Origin: Gammaproteobacteria bacterium
Lineage (GTDB): Bacteria > Pseudomonadota > Gammaproteobacteria > Enterobacterales > Alteromonadaceae
Direction: 5' to 3'
Assembly: GCA_018222405.1 (NCBI GenBank)
Contig: JAAFAI010000016.1
Coordinates: forward strand, 1 to 64,000
Length of the DNA: 64,000 nucleotides
Notes under the pieces: model-generated
Seen by the model: only the letters and a program-made list of their open reading frames with translations
Databases searched by the model: none
What the model was told of the DNA's origin: nothing
Made by a program: the position numbers and the translations under genes
Shown here: piece after piece, positions 46,408 through 54,906 of the stretch
How the letters are laid out: every line of letters begins with the position of its first letter
How positions within the stretch are numbered: the first letter of the stretch is position 1

Positions 46408-46831
46408 CCAAATGAAAGGTGAAGAAAACGCTCGTATACTTCGTGAATGCATTAAGAACAATAAATCCTTCCCGATGCACAAAGGTCGCTTAAATAAAAC
46501 GAAGCTGCTTGCTGATTTAGGTATCCCTTCAGCAAGACAACGGCCTGAGTGTGCTGAAATATTGAATGAATTAGATGCAAAGATTGCTGAGAAGAGAGCA
46601 AAAGAAGAATTACCTGACAATGAAGAAGCCGATAATACTCAGAAAGTTAAGAGGCTTCGCCAATATATCAACGCACTTCAACAAAAACTAGCTTTGAAGG
46701 AGGCTCAACTGGACGCCTATCGACGAAACGAGGCTTCAGAACTGCTCTTGGTGAAAACGGGTAAAATTCTTCCGTCTGCATTTAATCCCCAACTATCGTC
46801 ATTAGATTTGTTGAAGGACGATGAACAGTGA
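46394..46831 (+). CDS. small helix/coiled-coil protein of the mobility operon
   Basis: From the ATG at 46394 (MTKSNQMKG), which has GAGGATT upstream, the protein has 145 residues. It has an N-terminal basic helical part (NKSFPMHKGRLNKTKLLADL; reads like a small helix-turn-helix with GIPSARQRPECAEIL) and a C-terminal coiled coil (about 70-115). I do not recognise a family. It overlaps the preceding gene by 14 bp and the helicase gene by 4 bp, so it belongs to the integration machinery. It may bind the element ends. Confidence 0.55.
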   Translation: MTKSNQMKGEENARILRECIKNNKSFPMHKGRLNKTKLLADLGIPSARQRPECAEILNELDAKIAEKRAKEELPDNEEADNTQKVKRLRQYINALQQKLALKEAQLDAYRRNEASELLLVKTGKILPSAFNPQLSSLDLLKDDEQ

Positions 46832-49023
46832 TAGATGTAGATTCAGAAGTCGAAACGGTACAGGGTGAGATAGCGTCAATTCTCCATCAGCACAAAGATA
46901 GTTATGTGGTTCGAATGAGAACAAACGAGGGTTTTATCATAACAGTGCTGATCGGCTACGGAATGCTGACAGGCCCCAAACTATACGAAGGAGAATCGAT
47001 AGTAGCTGACGGGATTTTCGAATACAGTTTTTCATATGGAGATCAGCTTCATTGCAGGTCAGTCCGGCGATTGCCTCTCAGCGAAGCTCACTTGTTAGTT
47101 CAGTGGTTAGCTAAAAACAAAGAAATACAAGGTGTAGGTCCTCAAACCGGTAAAAAGTTGATTGCGACCTTTAACAATAACTTAGTTGATGTTCTCAATA
47201 AGGGGGATGTTGAAGAAATTTGCATGGAATCTGGCGTATCTCCTGCGAAAACACTGACGCTTGTTATGGCATGGAAACTGTACAAAGGAGAAATAGCATC
47301 AGTAGATTACTTGATTAAACTTAAGTTTCCGTATCAATTAGCTATGAATTGTATCGGAGCTTGGGGCGAAAAAGTTGAATATATGCTGAACTTCAATCCC
47401 TATTATCTATGCGCATTTTGTGGATTTAGTGAGGTCGATAGATTTGTTTCTGAAAGGTGGAGTGTTGATCGGCATGATCCTAGAAGAATTGCAGCTTACG
47501 TGGAAGACATACTCCTTTCTCGTTATAAAAATGCCGGTGATACAGCGATGACCGCTACTGCTCTTTCCATCAAAATGAAAGGAGGGCTGGATTTAGATGT
47601 AACCGCAATCCCAAGTATTCAAGATCTTATTACTATAAACAATCAAGGTAACTACCAGGCGACTGGCCCATTTCTCATGGAGCAATATGTTCGCAAACGA
47701 CTAGAAGCGATAAGGGATGCTACTTGTAAATTCAAAAGAAAATTTGCCCCTGAGAAACTGTCAGAATATGAGAATAAGCTTCCTTATAAACTCAATAACA
47801 AACAAAGAGATGCTGTTAAATGCTCTGTAATGAGCCCCGTGAGTATAATTAGAGGCGGGGCTGGGACGGGGAAGACAACCGTGATTGAAGCACTTCTGGC
47901 GCAATACAGAGGTTCTCAACGAAAGCTAATATTACTAGCGCCAAGCGGGAAAGCTGTATTACGGATGACTGAGGCAACGGGTCTAGTTGCAAAAACAATT
48001 GCCAAATTCATTTCTGAACTTCTTCAAAATGAAGCTGTTGACACATTTCATGGTTCAGTGGTTGTCGTAGACGAAACATCAATGGTCGATTTACCCTCGA
48101 TCTACGCCTTACTGTCGAAGCTCCCGAATGACATTAATCTAATTTTCGTTGGTGACGAAAGACAACTTCTACCAATTGGTCCCGGGTTATTTTTTCATCT
48201 GATTGTTGGATCTTCTTGCTGGATACCGCAGACTAAGTTGAGCAAAACGATGCGACAGGATTCGAGTTCTGGAATACAAGCAGTCGCAGATTCAATACTA
48301 AGATATGAGGTACCTTCCATTGCACCACTTCAAAAGCTGATGAAGACGGGGTGCGCCTTTAGAGAGATAACTGATGCAGAAATCTGTTTTGTGAGTGCCT
48401 CAAAATTGTATGCCAACCTGGTATCGAAAAATGAAGACGTGCAGCTTATTCTTGCAACGAGAGCAGGAGTAGCAAAGATGAATAGTCTTGCTCAGACGTT
48501 GGTAAATCCCATAGCGAAGGAAAAGTTTAAATCACATTCTATAGAACTCAGGAATGGTTCCCGGTTTATTTCCGGAGATAAAGTCGTCTATAACGAAAAT
48601 GATTATCGGAAGGGCTTAACTAATGGCGCACTGGGAAAAGTAATTGAGGTATATCCTGAACCAAAACTCGCCAATGTCGAAGGAGTAGAAGTATTACATG
48701 TGATGAGGATAAGATTTGATGAACTATCATCTGATGAAATGTACAAAGGCGCAAATGACATCTACATCACAGATGATGAGTTCGCTGATGAAAAAGTATC
48801 TCTTGCTTATGCGATTACTTGTCATAAAAGTCAGGGGAGCCAGTATAGCTCTGTTATTATTATACTAGATTCAGATAGGTTATCAGATAACTCGTGGATC
48901 TATACAGCGATAACACGAGCTAAAAATACATGTTATGTTCTAGGGAGAGAAACTCGATTAATAAAGGCTTCAACAACTGAATCAAAAGCTGTAAGACGTC
49001 GCACAGGCTTGATGTATGGATAA
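46828..49023 (+). CDS. RecD2-like superfamily 1 helicase
   Basis: A 731-residue protein with an OB-like N-terminal part (residues 1-75), a helix-hairpin-helix (IQGVGPQTGKKLIATF), and a superfamily 1B helicase core: IRGGAGTGKTTVIEAL (Walker A), VVVDETSMVD (motif II), IFVGDERQLLPIGPG (III), VSLAYAITCHKSQGSQYSSV (V) and YTAITRAKNTCYVLG (VI). RecD2 proteins unwind DNA 5' to 3'. Its place between recombinase genes, with overlaps on both sides, suggests a part in excision or replication of the element. Starts at a GTG. Confidence 0.85.
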   Translation: MIDVDSEVETVQGEIASILHQHKDSYVVRMRTNEGFIITVLIGYGMLTGPKLYEGESIVADGIFEYSFSYGDQLHCRSVRRLPLSEAHLLVQWLAKNKEIQGVGPQTGKKLIATFNNNLVDVLNKGDVEEICMESGVSPAKTLTLVMAWKLYKGEIASVDYLIKLKFPYQLAMNCIGAWGEKVEYMLNFNPYYLCAFCGFSEVDRFVSERWSVDRHDPRRIAAYVEDILLSRYKNAGDTAMTATALSIKMKGGLDLDVTAIPSIQDLITINNQGNYQATGPFLMEQYVRKRLEAIRDATCKFKRKFAPEKLSEYENKLPYKLNNKQRDAVKCSVMSPVSIIRGGAGTGKTTVIEALLAQYRGSQRKLILLAPSGKAVLRMTEATGLVAKTIAKFISELLQNEAVDTFHGSVVVVDETSMVDLPSIYALLSKLPNDINLIFVGDERQLLPIGPGLFFHLIVGSSCWIPQTKLSKTMRQDSSSGIQAVADSILRYEVPSIAPLQKLMKTGCAFREITDAEICFVSASKLYANLVSKNEDVQLILATRAGVAKMNSLAQTLVNPIAKEKFKSHSIELRNGSRFISGDKVVYNENDYRKGLTNGALGKVIEVYPEPKLANVEGVEVLHVMRIRFDELSSDEMYKGANDIYITDDEFADEKVSLAYAITCHKSQGSQYSSVIIILDSDRLSDNSWIYTAITRAKNTCYVLGRETRLIKASTTESKAVRRRTGLMYG

Positions 49024-50290
49024 TTCAAGAGTTGATATTACAAAACCCGTCTTTGCACTCTATGCATCTCTATCCGGAAGAAATTATCCTACATTGTATG
49101 GGCCTGATAAAAGAGCCTTAAAAGCTGAGTCCTTCGCAGTGAATGCCTTGTATCCGGATGGGATTAATAAAAGTGATAATAAGGATAAAGTTCACCACGT
49201 AGTACGTTTTTTGTGCTTTCTACATCAGTTACAAGTGCAACTCAGCAAAGTAAGAGACAGCCACATAGAAACATATCGGAACAGCCTTTTAACAGAAGGC
49301 ACAATTAATCAGAAAAGAACCATAAATATATATCTAACCACGATCTACAAGTTTATCGCTAATTACTATGAAACCGATCCGATACGTCTTAGCAGCCTGA
49401 TAGGTCCGACTCATGCCTATCAAGTAAATTCTGGAATATTTGATGAGAATAGAGCACGTGTCAGTAAAAAGCCTAAGGTCAAATTATATCCGTTAAAATA
49501 TACGATACCTTCAGCCAAAGGGCTAACTTCCTTGAGGTTAGATCAGATACCAACAGATACGGATTATATCTTACTACTAGATTGTATTGTAAATTCAGGT
49601 TCAGACCCATTTATAATTCAACGTGACAAACTCGCAGTTGAAATTGCTAGGTCTTCGGCCTTCAGGAGAAATAGCATCATATCGTTAAAGGCTTCCCAGT
49701 TTAGAGATATCACTGATGCCGAAGACACCGGGAAAATGTCAATAACACCAGCAAAACAAAAGTATGGTTATAAGTTCTCGTTCGAGATTAACTATTCTCT
49801 GGCTCTCAAAATTAACTTATTTATTAATGATTCACTAGATCCGTATCTGAAGGAAAATAGACTTTCTTTAAAATGGTCTGGAGCATTATTCATAAATCAA
49901 GATGGGACAGATATGAAAAAACAATATCTAACAATAAGAATTAGTAGCTACGCGAAAAAACTAGGTTGGCCAAAGCGAAAGGTTCTACATGTATTTAGAC
50001 ACCTATTTGCTATTGAAGAATCAGAATCTGAGTATGAGTCACAACTCAAAGTGAATAGCGATCCAAACGTCGCAAAATCTGCCACTAGAATTCATCTTAA
50101 AGACAGGCTGGGTCATATTAGCCCGGACTCACAACGTACTTACCTCGAATTCTCTCAAGCACTTGCAGGAGCAGACAGAGTAGATAAACTGAAAGAATCT
50201 GAAAAAATGCGGATAACCAGGCAGGCTCGCATAGAGCAAGAACTGCTGTCGCTCAAAAGAAACAAAAAGAACAGAGATTTTGATGTATAG
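49016..50290 (+). CDS. tyrosine recombinase 3
   Basis: The 424-residue protein has an N-terminal SAM-like helical domain (about 50-130; VRFLCFLHQLQVQLSKVRDS) and a C-terminal catalytic domain: SSAFRRNSIISLKASQF (Arg I), VLHVFRHLFAIEES (HxxR box II) and RLGHISPDSQRTYLEFSQ (His and nucleophile Tyr). Unlike recombinases 1 and 2 it has the full set of His and Arg residues in box II and a standard size. It is the last gene of the operon and overlaps the helicase gene by 8 bp. It may be the main strand-exchange enzyme. Confidence 0.83.
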   Translation: MDNSRVDITKPVFALYASLSGRNYPTLYGPDKRALKAESFAVNALYPDGINKSDNKDKVHHVVRFLCFLHQLQVQLSKVRDSHIETYRNSLLTEGTINQKRTINIYLTTIYKFIANYYETDPIRLSSLIGPTHAYQVNSGIFDENRARVSKKPKVKLYPLKYTIPSAKGLTSLRLDQIPTDTDYILLLDCIVNSGSDPFIIQRDKLAVEIARSSAFRRNSIISLKASQFRDITDAEDTGKMSITPAKQKYGYKFSFEINYSLALKINLFINDSLDPYLKENRLSLKWSGALFINQDGTDMKKQYLTIRISSYAKKLGWPKRKVLHVFRHLFAIEESESEYESQLKVNSDPNVAKSATRIHLKDRLGHISPDSQRTYLEFSQALAGADRVDKLKESEKMRITRQARIEQELLSLKRNKKNRDFDV

Positions 50291-50376
50291 GTCTCCTTTC
50301 TAACAGTTCTAATGCCCTCTGATTGTGAAAAACGCTACGAACCAAACGGTGTCTCTTAAATTGGATTAGCCACAGC

Positions 50377-50392
50377 TGGTAAGGTCTTACCA
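50377..50392. promoter_or_regulatory. perfect palindrome, candidate operator
   Basis: TGGTAAG-GT-CTTACCA is a perfect 7-bp inverted repeat in the gap between the mobility operon and the next gene. Its size suits a dimeric regulator. No regulator is known for it; the reading is inferred. Confidence 0.35.
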
Positions 50393-50503
50393 TACGGCCA
50401 TATTCGAGCGTTTACAGAGCTAGATAGAAAGTACAACATAAAATCACTTTATGTAAAGTTGGCTCAAACAGCCATAATTAACTTATGATTCTGACCTACT
50501 TGC

Positions 50504-50806
50504 ATGGGAGTAATTATTAAGATAATCAAGAAAACAGTAGATACGGTAGTCGGTCGAGTTTGCGATGTTTGTGAACAAAGTTTGTACGTGGATGTTGATG
50601 GACAAACTATTGAAGAGTGCGGAGAACTGCGGGCTAAGTTGGGATTTGGCTCCAAGCAAGATGGCCAATGCTATCAGATAGATCTCTTTGAAAGTTGTTT
50701 TATGGTTGCATTTTACACGCTTAGGGATAAACGTAAGACAGAATTTATGTTTAGCGATAAGAACGATTTTTTTGACGAAAACTTTGGCTTGAAACTCGAC
50801 TGTTGA
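50504..50806 (+). CDS. small zinc-ribbon-like protein
   Basis: A 100-residue protein with VCDVCEQSLYVDVDGQ at residues 18-33 and a second, weaker metal half-site in LGFGSKQDGQCYQIDLFESC. This resembles small zinc-ribbon proteins of phages and defence loci that have a CxxC, a GYGS-DG segment and an L-C-E-x-C second half; here the second half has lost part of its Cys pair. The role is unknown. It stands between the integration genes and the Shango-like operon. Confidence 0.55.
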   Translation: MGVIIKIIKKTVDTVVGRVCDVCEQSLYVDVDGQTIEECGELRAKLGFGSKQDGQCYQIDLFESCFMVAFYTLRDKRKTEFMFSDKNDFFDENFGLKLDC

Positions 50807-51040
50807 ATTGCCCCCAGAATTAACATCTGAAAGTGATCTGAGATTGAATTGAGGAAGTTCTCAACGGCAGATCACAGTTGGCTATTGTGATACTAGAGCT
50901 TAAATAATTTTATTCTTTGATTCGTTTGCTCCGAGTATGGCTTCATTTAACCAAATCAGTTAGTTTAATTAAAATGAGTCTTTATCATACTTTGACGCCG
51001 AAACTATACGTTTGGGTGAATAATTCAGAGGTTTCTATAC

Positions 51041-53596
51041 ATGGAAGTTGTTTATATTCTTGTCGCTATATTTGTTATTTTGATTATTGCAAAGCCTAAA
51101 CGTAAAGCAGAGAAAGCTATCGATAATACGAAAAATGAATTTGAGAATCCTGCAATTATAGAGGATGACGACGCAGAAAATGATCCCGCATCCGATTTAT
51201 ATTCAGGGAGTGGTTATAAAGAAAAAAAAGATGTCACTCTTGTTTCTGAAAATATGGATAATCAGATAATCAACAGACGTTTAGAAGTTAAAGGCGAGAA
51301 CGGTATTAAGCCAGATTTACCTGAGCTGATTAAAGAAGTCAAAATAGTAGAAGACAAGGAAGAGACTAAAGGTAACGCTCCGGTAGAAGCTTCAAAAGTT
51401 TCAGCTACTCCCCAAAAGGCTTTGGAAAGTTTGGCTTCTCGACTTAATAGCCAATCTCAATACTCTACTTCAAGAGTTGAACATGCATCTAGTTCATCTT
51501 CTTCCGATGATGGTCTCGCCTCGTTTAATATTTTTGAAAGCTCAAAACCCCAAAGCGATTTAGTCAAAGTAGGAAAAAAGGGGGCGTGGATTGGCAAGTA
51601 CCAGGAGGTTAAGTTACACGGCCGTACACTAAGAGGTTTTCTGTATGTTGGGGAACGTATGGACTCCCTACGCGGATATATGCAAGAGCCTGCACTAGTG
51701 AACAGCTCCTTACCCGCCGCAGGGCAATCATTTAACCATTCGGTCTTTTACACCGATGGAACACTAGGTTACTGGCCCAGCTATGATTCACTGTCACGGG
51801 AATGCAGAGGTTCCTACCTTGACTGGTTAGCTTCAGATAGAAGTGCAGAAAATACACCTATAGGGTTTGTTTTTTTATATTTTTACGGCTTTGAAAGGTT
51901 TTTCCTAGAAAATAGTAAAGATACAAATACTGAAGCGATACATTTTGAGCATATTTTTGAGGAAGTGCTTCGACTTAATACGGTCTTTGGATTTAACCGT
52001 TCATTTGCTGGCTATTCGGCAAACTTCTTGGAGTTTATGTATTTGGTTAAACCTGACTTATTTGAAAGTGAAAAACAAAAGCTGCCTAAAACACGTCAGT
52101 CATTACTCTTCAAATTACGTTTAGCAGAGCAAGTTGTTTCAACAGAAAAAGTTGATGAAGAATTAGCGCTTGAATGGATTAAAAATACAGAACAATACAG
52201 TTTAAGAACAGCAGCGAGACGTTGTGAAGTTGAATTTGACTCCCTATTTAAGATTTATTTTAAACAGAAATTTCCGGAAGGAATGCCTGTTAAACCTAAC
52301 AAGACTAAATTAAATGCAGAGTATTATGCTGCCAGTGGTGGCATACCTTCGGTTAAAATACTATTGGAGGGTTTACCCGACCCAAGCATTCTAAAGGGTC
52401 CAGTCAACAAGCTCATACCACTTGCAGATAAAGCTACTGAAGAATTGGCTAGTTACAGCCGATATTTAGGTAAAGCTGACACGACGAAAGATGACTTAGC
52501 CGCATTAATGTTACTTCCTGTTGCAATCGCGAATAGTCAGCCATCACCATTAGTCGAAAACTTTAAAGCTTGGGCTCAGAATATCATTTCTGAAAATGAG
52601 GGATTGACAGATGTTGCTGAGTTTTGGTTACAAACAGGATTACCGAAACCAAAAGCTATTAACAAAAAAGAAAGTGAAATGATTTGTAGTCTGGCAAACT
52701 TTGCGAATGTTGGGGTTGCTCCTGATTTAAGGTATCACCACGCGAAACTTAAGTTAGATGGAAAAATCGTGTTGTTTGCACCAAGTCATGAAAACAGTTT
52801 TATCCCCAGTCATACATTTAATCAAGTCGGTGTGGCCCTTCGGTTAGGAGCGATGGTTGCCAGTATAGATGGTTTCGTTGATGAATCAGAAAGCACTGAG
52901 TTACAGAAGCTTATTGCGCATGATGAAAAGCTAACAGATACAGAAAAGCGCTCTTTGCAAGCATATTTGACGTGGCGCTTAGCGACACCTTCCGACAATA
53001 CGGGTTTGAAAAATCGACTTAGTAGCCTGGGTGCAAAGGAGATCGAGTTTGTTAAGCGGTTTATTATTTCTATAGCACTCGCTGATGGCAATGTTGATAA
53101 CAAAGAAGTAAAACAGATCGAGAAACTCTATACGAATTTAGGGTTGGATAAAGATACTGTATCGAGTGATATACACCAACTAACTACGAGTAATCATAAA
53201 TCAGTTTCCGGACGCGAAAGTTCATCCGAATTTTCCATTGATGAAGCTATCTTAGCGCTTCATGAGAGTCAAACTACAGAGGCGAAAAGTATGCTAGAGG
53301 AGATATTTACCTCTGAGGAAGATGATGAAAGTGAGAGTTTAGAAGTTGCTGAATCTTCAAATGATATTAATGGATTAGATCAAGCTCATAGCAAGCTTTA
53401 TGAAAAGCTATGTACTCAAGCGCAATGGAGCCGTAGTGAAGTGGCTAGTATATGCGGTGATCTTAATCTTATGATTGATGGTGCAATCGAAACCATTAAT
53501 GATTGGGCGTTTGATTTAGTCGATGCGCCAGTGATTGAAGATGATGGCGAAATATACATCGATGAAGAAATAGTTGAAGAAATAAGGGAGTTATAG
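51041..53596 (+). CDS. sngA: Shango SngA-like TerB-N/TerB-C protein
   Basis: This 851-residue protein has one N-terminal membrane helix (residues 3-20), a low-complexity linker, and a TerB-N domain (about 180-290; WIGKYQEVKLHGRTLRG, GYWPSYDSLSRECRGSYLDW, FVFLYFYGFERFF). A TerB domain follows (about 600-710; MVASIDGFVDESES and ALADGNVDNKEVKQIE, two acidic, metal-binding repeats), then a TerB-C domain at the end (about 770-851). Followed by a DUF2791 ATPase and an Lhr-like helicase, this is the gene set of the Shango anti-phage system. Confidence 0.8.
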   Translation: MEVVYILVAIFVILIIAKPKRKAEKAIDNTKNEFENPAIIEDDDAENDPASDLYSGSGYKEKKDVTLVSENMDNQIINRRLEVKGENGIKPDLPELIKEVKIVEDKEETKGNAPVEASKVSATPQKALESLASRLNSQSQYSTSRVEHASSSSSSDDGLASFNIFESSKPQSDLVKVGKKGAWIGKYQEVKLHGRTLRGFLYVGERMDSLRGYMQEPALVNSSLPAAGQSFNHSVFYTDGTLGYWPSYDSLSRECRGSYLDWLASDRSAENTPIGFVFLYFYGFERFFLENSKDTNTEAIHFEHIFEEVLRLNTVFGFNRSFAGYSANFLEFMYLVKPDLFESEKQKLPKTRQSLLFKLRLAEQVVSTEKVDEELALEWIKNTEQYSLRTAARRCEVEFDSLFKIYFKQKFPEGMPVKPNKTKLNAEYYAASGGIPSVKILLEGLPDPSILKGPVNKLIPLADKATEELASYSRYLGKADTTKDDLAALMLLPVAIANSQPSPLVENFKAWAQNIISENEGLTDVAEFWLQTGLPKPKAINKKESEMICSLANFANVGVAPDLRYHHAKLKLDGKIVLFAPSHENSFIPSHTFNQVGVALRLGAMVASIDGFVDESESTELQKLIAHDEKLTDTEKRSLQAYLTWRLATPSDNTGLKNRLSSLGAKEIEFVKRFIISIALADGNVDNKEVKQIEKLYTNLGLDKDTVSSDIHQLTTSNHKSVSGRESSSEFSIDEAILALHESQTTEAKSMLEEIFTSEEDDESESLEVAESSNDINGLDQAHSKLYEKLCTQAQWSRSEVASICGDLNLMIDGAIETINDWAFDLVDAPVIEDDGEIYIDEEIVEEIREL

Positions 53597-53598
53597 CA

Positions 53599-54906
53599 AT
53601 GGCAGCCAAAAAAATTAGAGCTAAAGAGCGAGATGCTATTATCCAGTCGCTTAAATCCGGTGTTACGCCAAAAGTAGGGATACAGCACATACAGGTCGGC
53701 AGAGGCAACGAGTTAAAAGCTCTGATTGCGGATATAGATCGGGTTACTGAAGGTGGCTCAGCTTTTCGTTTAATTATTGGTGAATATGGTTCCGGTAAAA
53801 CTTTCTTTTTAAGTGTTGTCAGGGCTATAGCTTTGGAGCGAAAACTGGTAACTGTGAATGCTGATTTATCTCCGGATAGACGTATTCATGCATCATCTGG
53901 ACAAGCCAGGAATTTATATTCTGAGCTCATGCGGAATATGTCCACTCGCAATAAGCCAGACGGTAATGCTTTAACGAGCGTAGTAGAAAAGTTCATTACT
54001 GAAGCGCGAAAAGAAGCTGATAATAACGGTAAAGATATCACCACTGTAATTCAAGAAAGGTTATCTTCGTTGTCAGAGCTAGTGGGAGGATACGACTTCT
54101 CTAAAGTGATTGAAGCTTACTGGACTGGACATGAAACAGACAATGAGACGCTAAAAAACAATGCCGTAAAATGGTTGAGAGCCGAGTATGCAACTAAGAC
54201 CGATGCACGCAAAGATCTTGGGATTAGGAGTATTATTTCTGATGCATCGTTTTATGATTCTTTAAAGCTAATGAGCCTATTCGTGAGGCAAGCAGGCTAC
54301 GAGGGCTTATTGGTTAACCTCGATGAAATGGTCAATTTATACAAACTCAATAGTACTCAAGCGCGAGTGTCGAACTATGAACAGATCTTAAGAATATTAA
54401 ATGACTGTTTGCAGGGATCTGCGGAGTATCTGGGCTTTTTACTCGGGGGAACACCTGAGTTCTTACTTGACCCAAGAAAAGGCTTATATAGCTATGAAGC
54501 ACTGCAATCACGCCTAGCTGGTAATACATTTGCAAAACAAGCTGGTGTTATTGATTATTCTTCGCCTGCGCTACATTTAGCGAGCTTGACGCCTGAAGAG
54601 TTATTTATTCTTCTGAAAAATCTTAGGCATGTTTATGCGTCTGGCGATGAAACACAGTATTTAGTGCCTGATGAATCCCTTAAGGCATTTTTAATACATT
54701 GCAGTAAAACAATTGGTGATGCTTATTTCAGAACCCCAAGAAATACCATAAAAGCCTTTTTAGATATGCTCGCAGTAATAGATCAAAACCCAAGTATTTC
54801 ATGGGATAGCTTGATTGCGAAAGTTGATATTGTGGAAGAAAAACCATCGGATGTTGAGCTTGATTTTGAATCAGAAGAAGATGGACTCGCTGACTTCAAA
54901 TTATGA
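53599..54906 (+). CDS. sngB: Shango SngB-like DUF2791 ATPase
   Basis: A 435-residue P-loop ATPase of the DUF2791 type (also called BrxD in some BREX systems). Residues near 45-65 read IGEYGSGKTFFL (Walker A), and GLLVNLDEMVNLYKL supplies the Walker B. AGNTFAKQAGVIDYSSPALH and EELFILLKNLRHVYASGD are further family features. It begins 2 bp after sngA and overlaps the helicase gene by 4 bp. In Shango the ATPase is needed for defence, probably loading or regulating the helicase; that part is inference. Confidence 0.8.
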   Translation: MAAKKIRAKERDAIIQSLKSGVTPKVGIQHIQVGRGNELKALIADIDRVTEGGSAFRLIIGEYGSGKTFFLSVVRAIALERKLVTVNADLSPDRRIHASSGQARNLYSELMRNMSTRNKPDGNALTSVVEKFITEARKEADNNGKDITTVIQERLSSLSELVGGYDFSKVIEAYWTGHETDNETLKNNAVKWLRAEYATKTDARKDLGIRSIISDASFYDSLKLMSLFVRQAGYEGLLVNLDEMVNLYKLNSTQARVSNYEQILRILNDCLQGSAEYLGFLLGGTPEFLLDPRKGLYSYEALQSRLAGNTFAKQAGVIDYSSPALHLASLTPEELFILLKNLRHVYASGDETQYLVPDESLKAFLIHCSKTIGDAYFRTPRNTIKAFLDMLAVIDQNPSISWDSLIAKVDIVEEKPSDVELDFESEEDGLADFKL

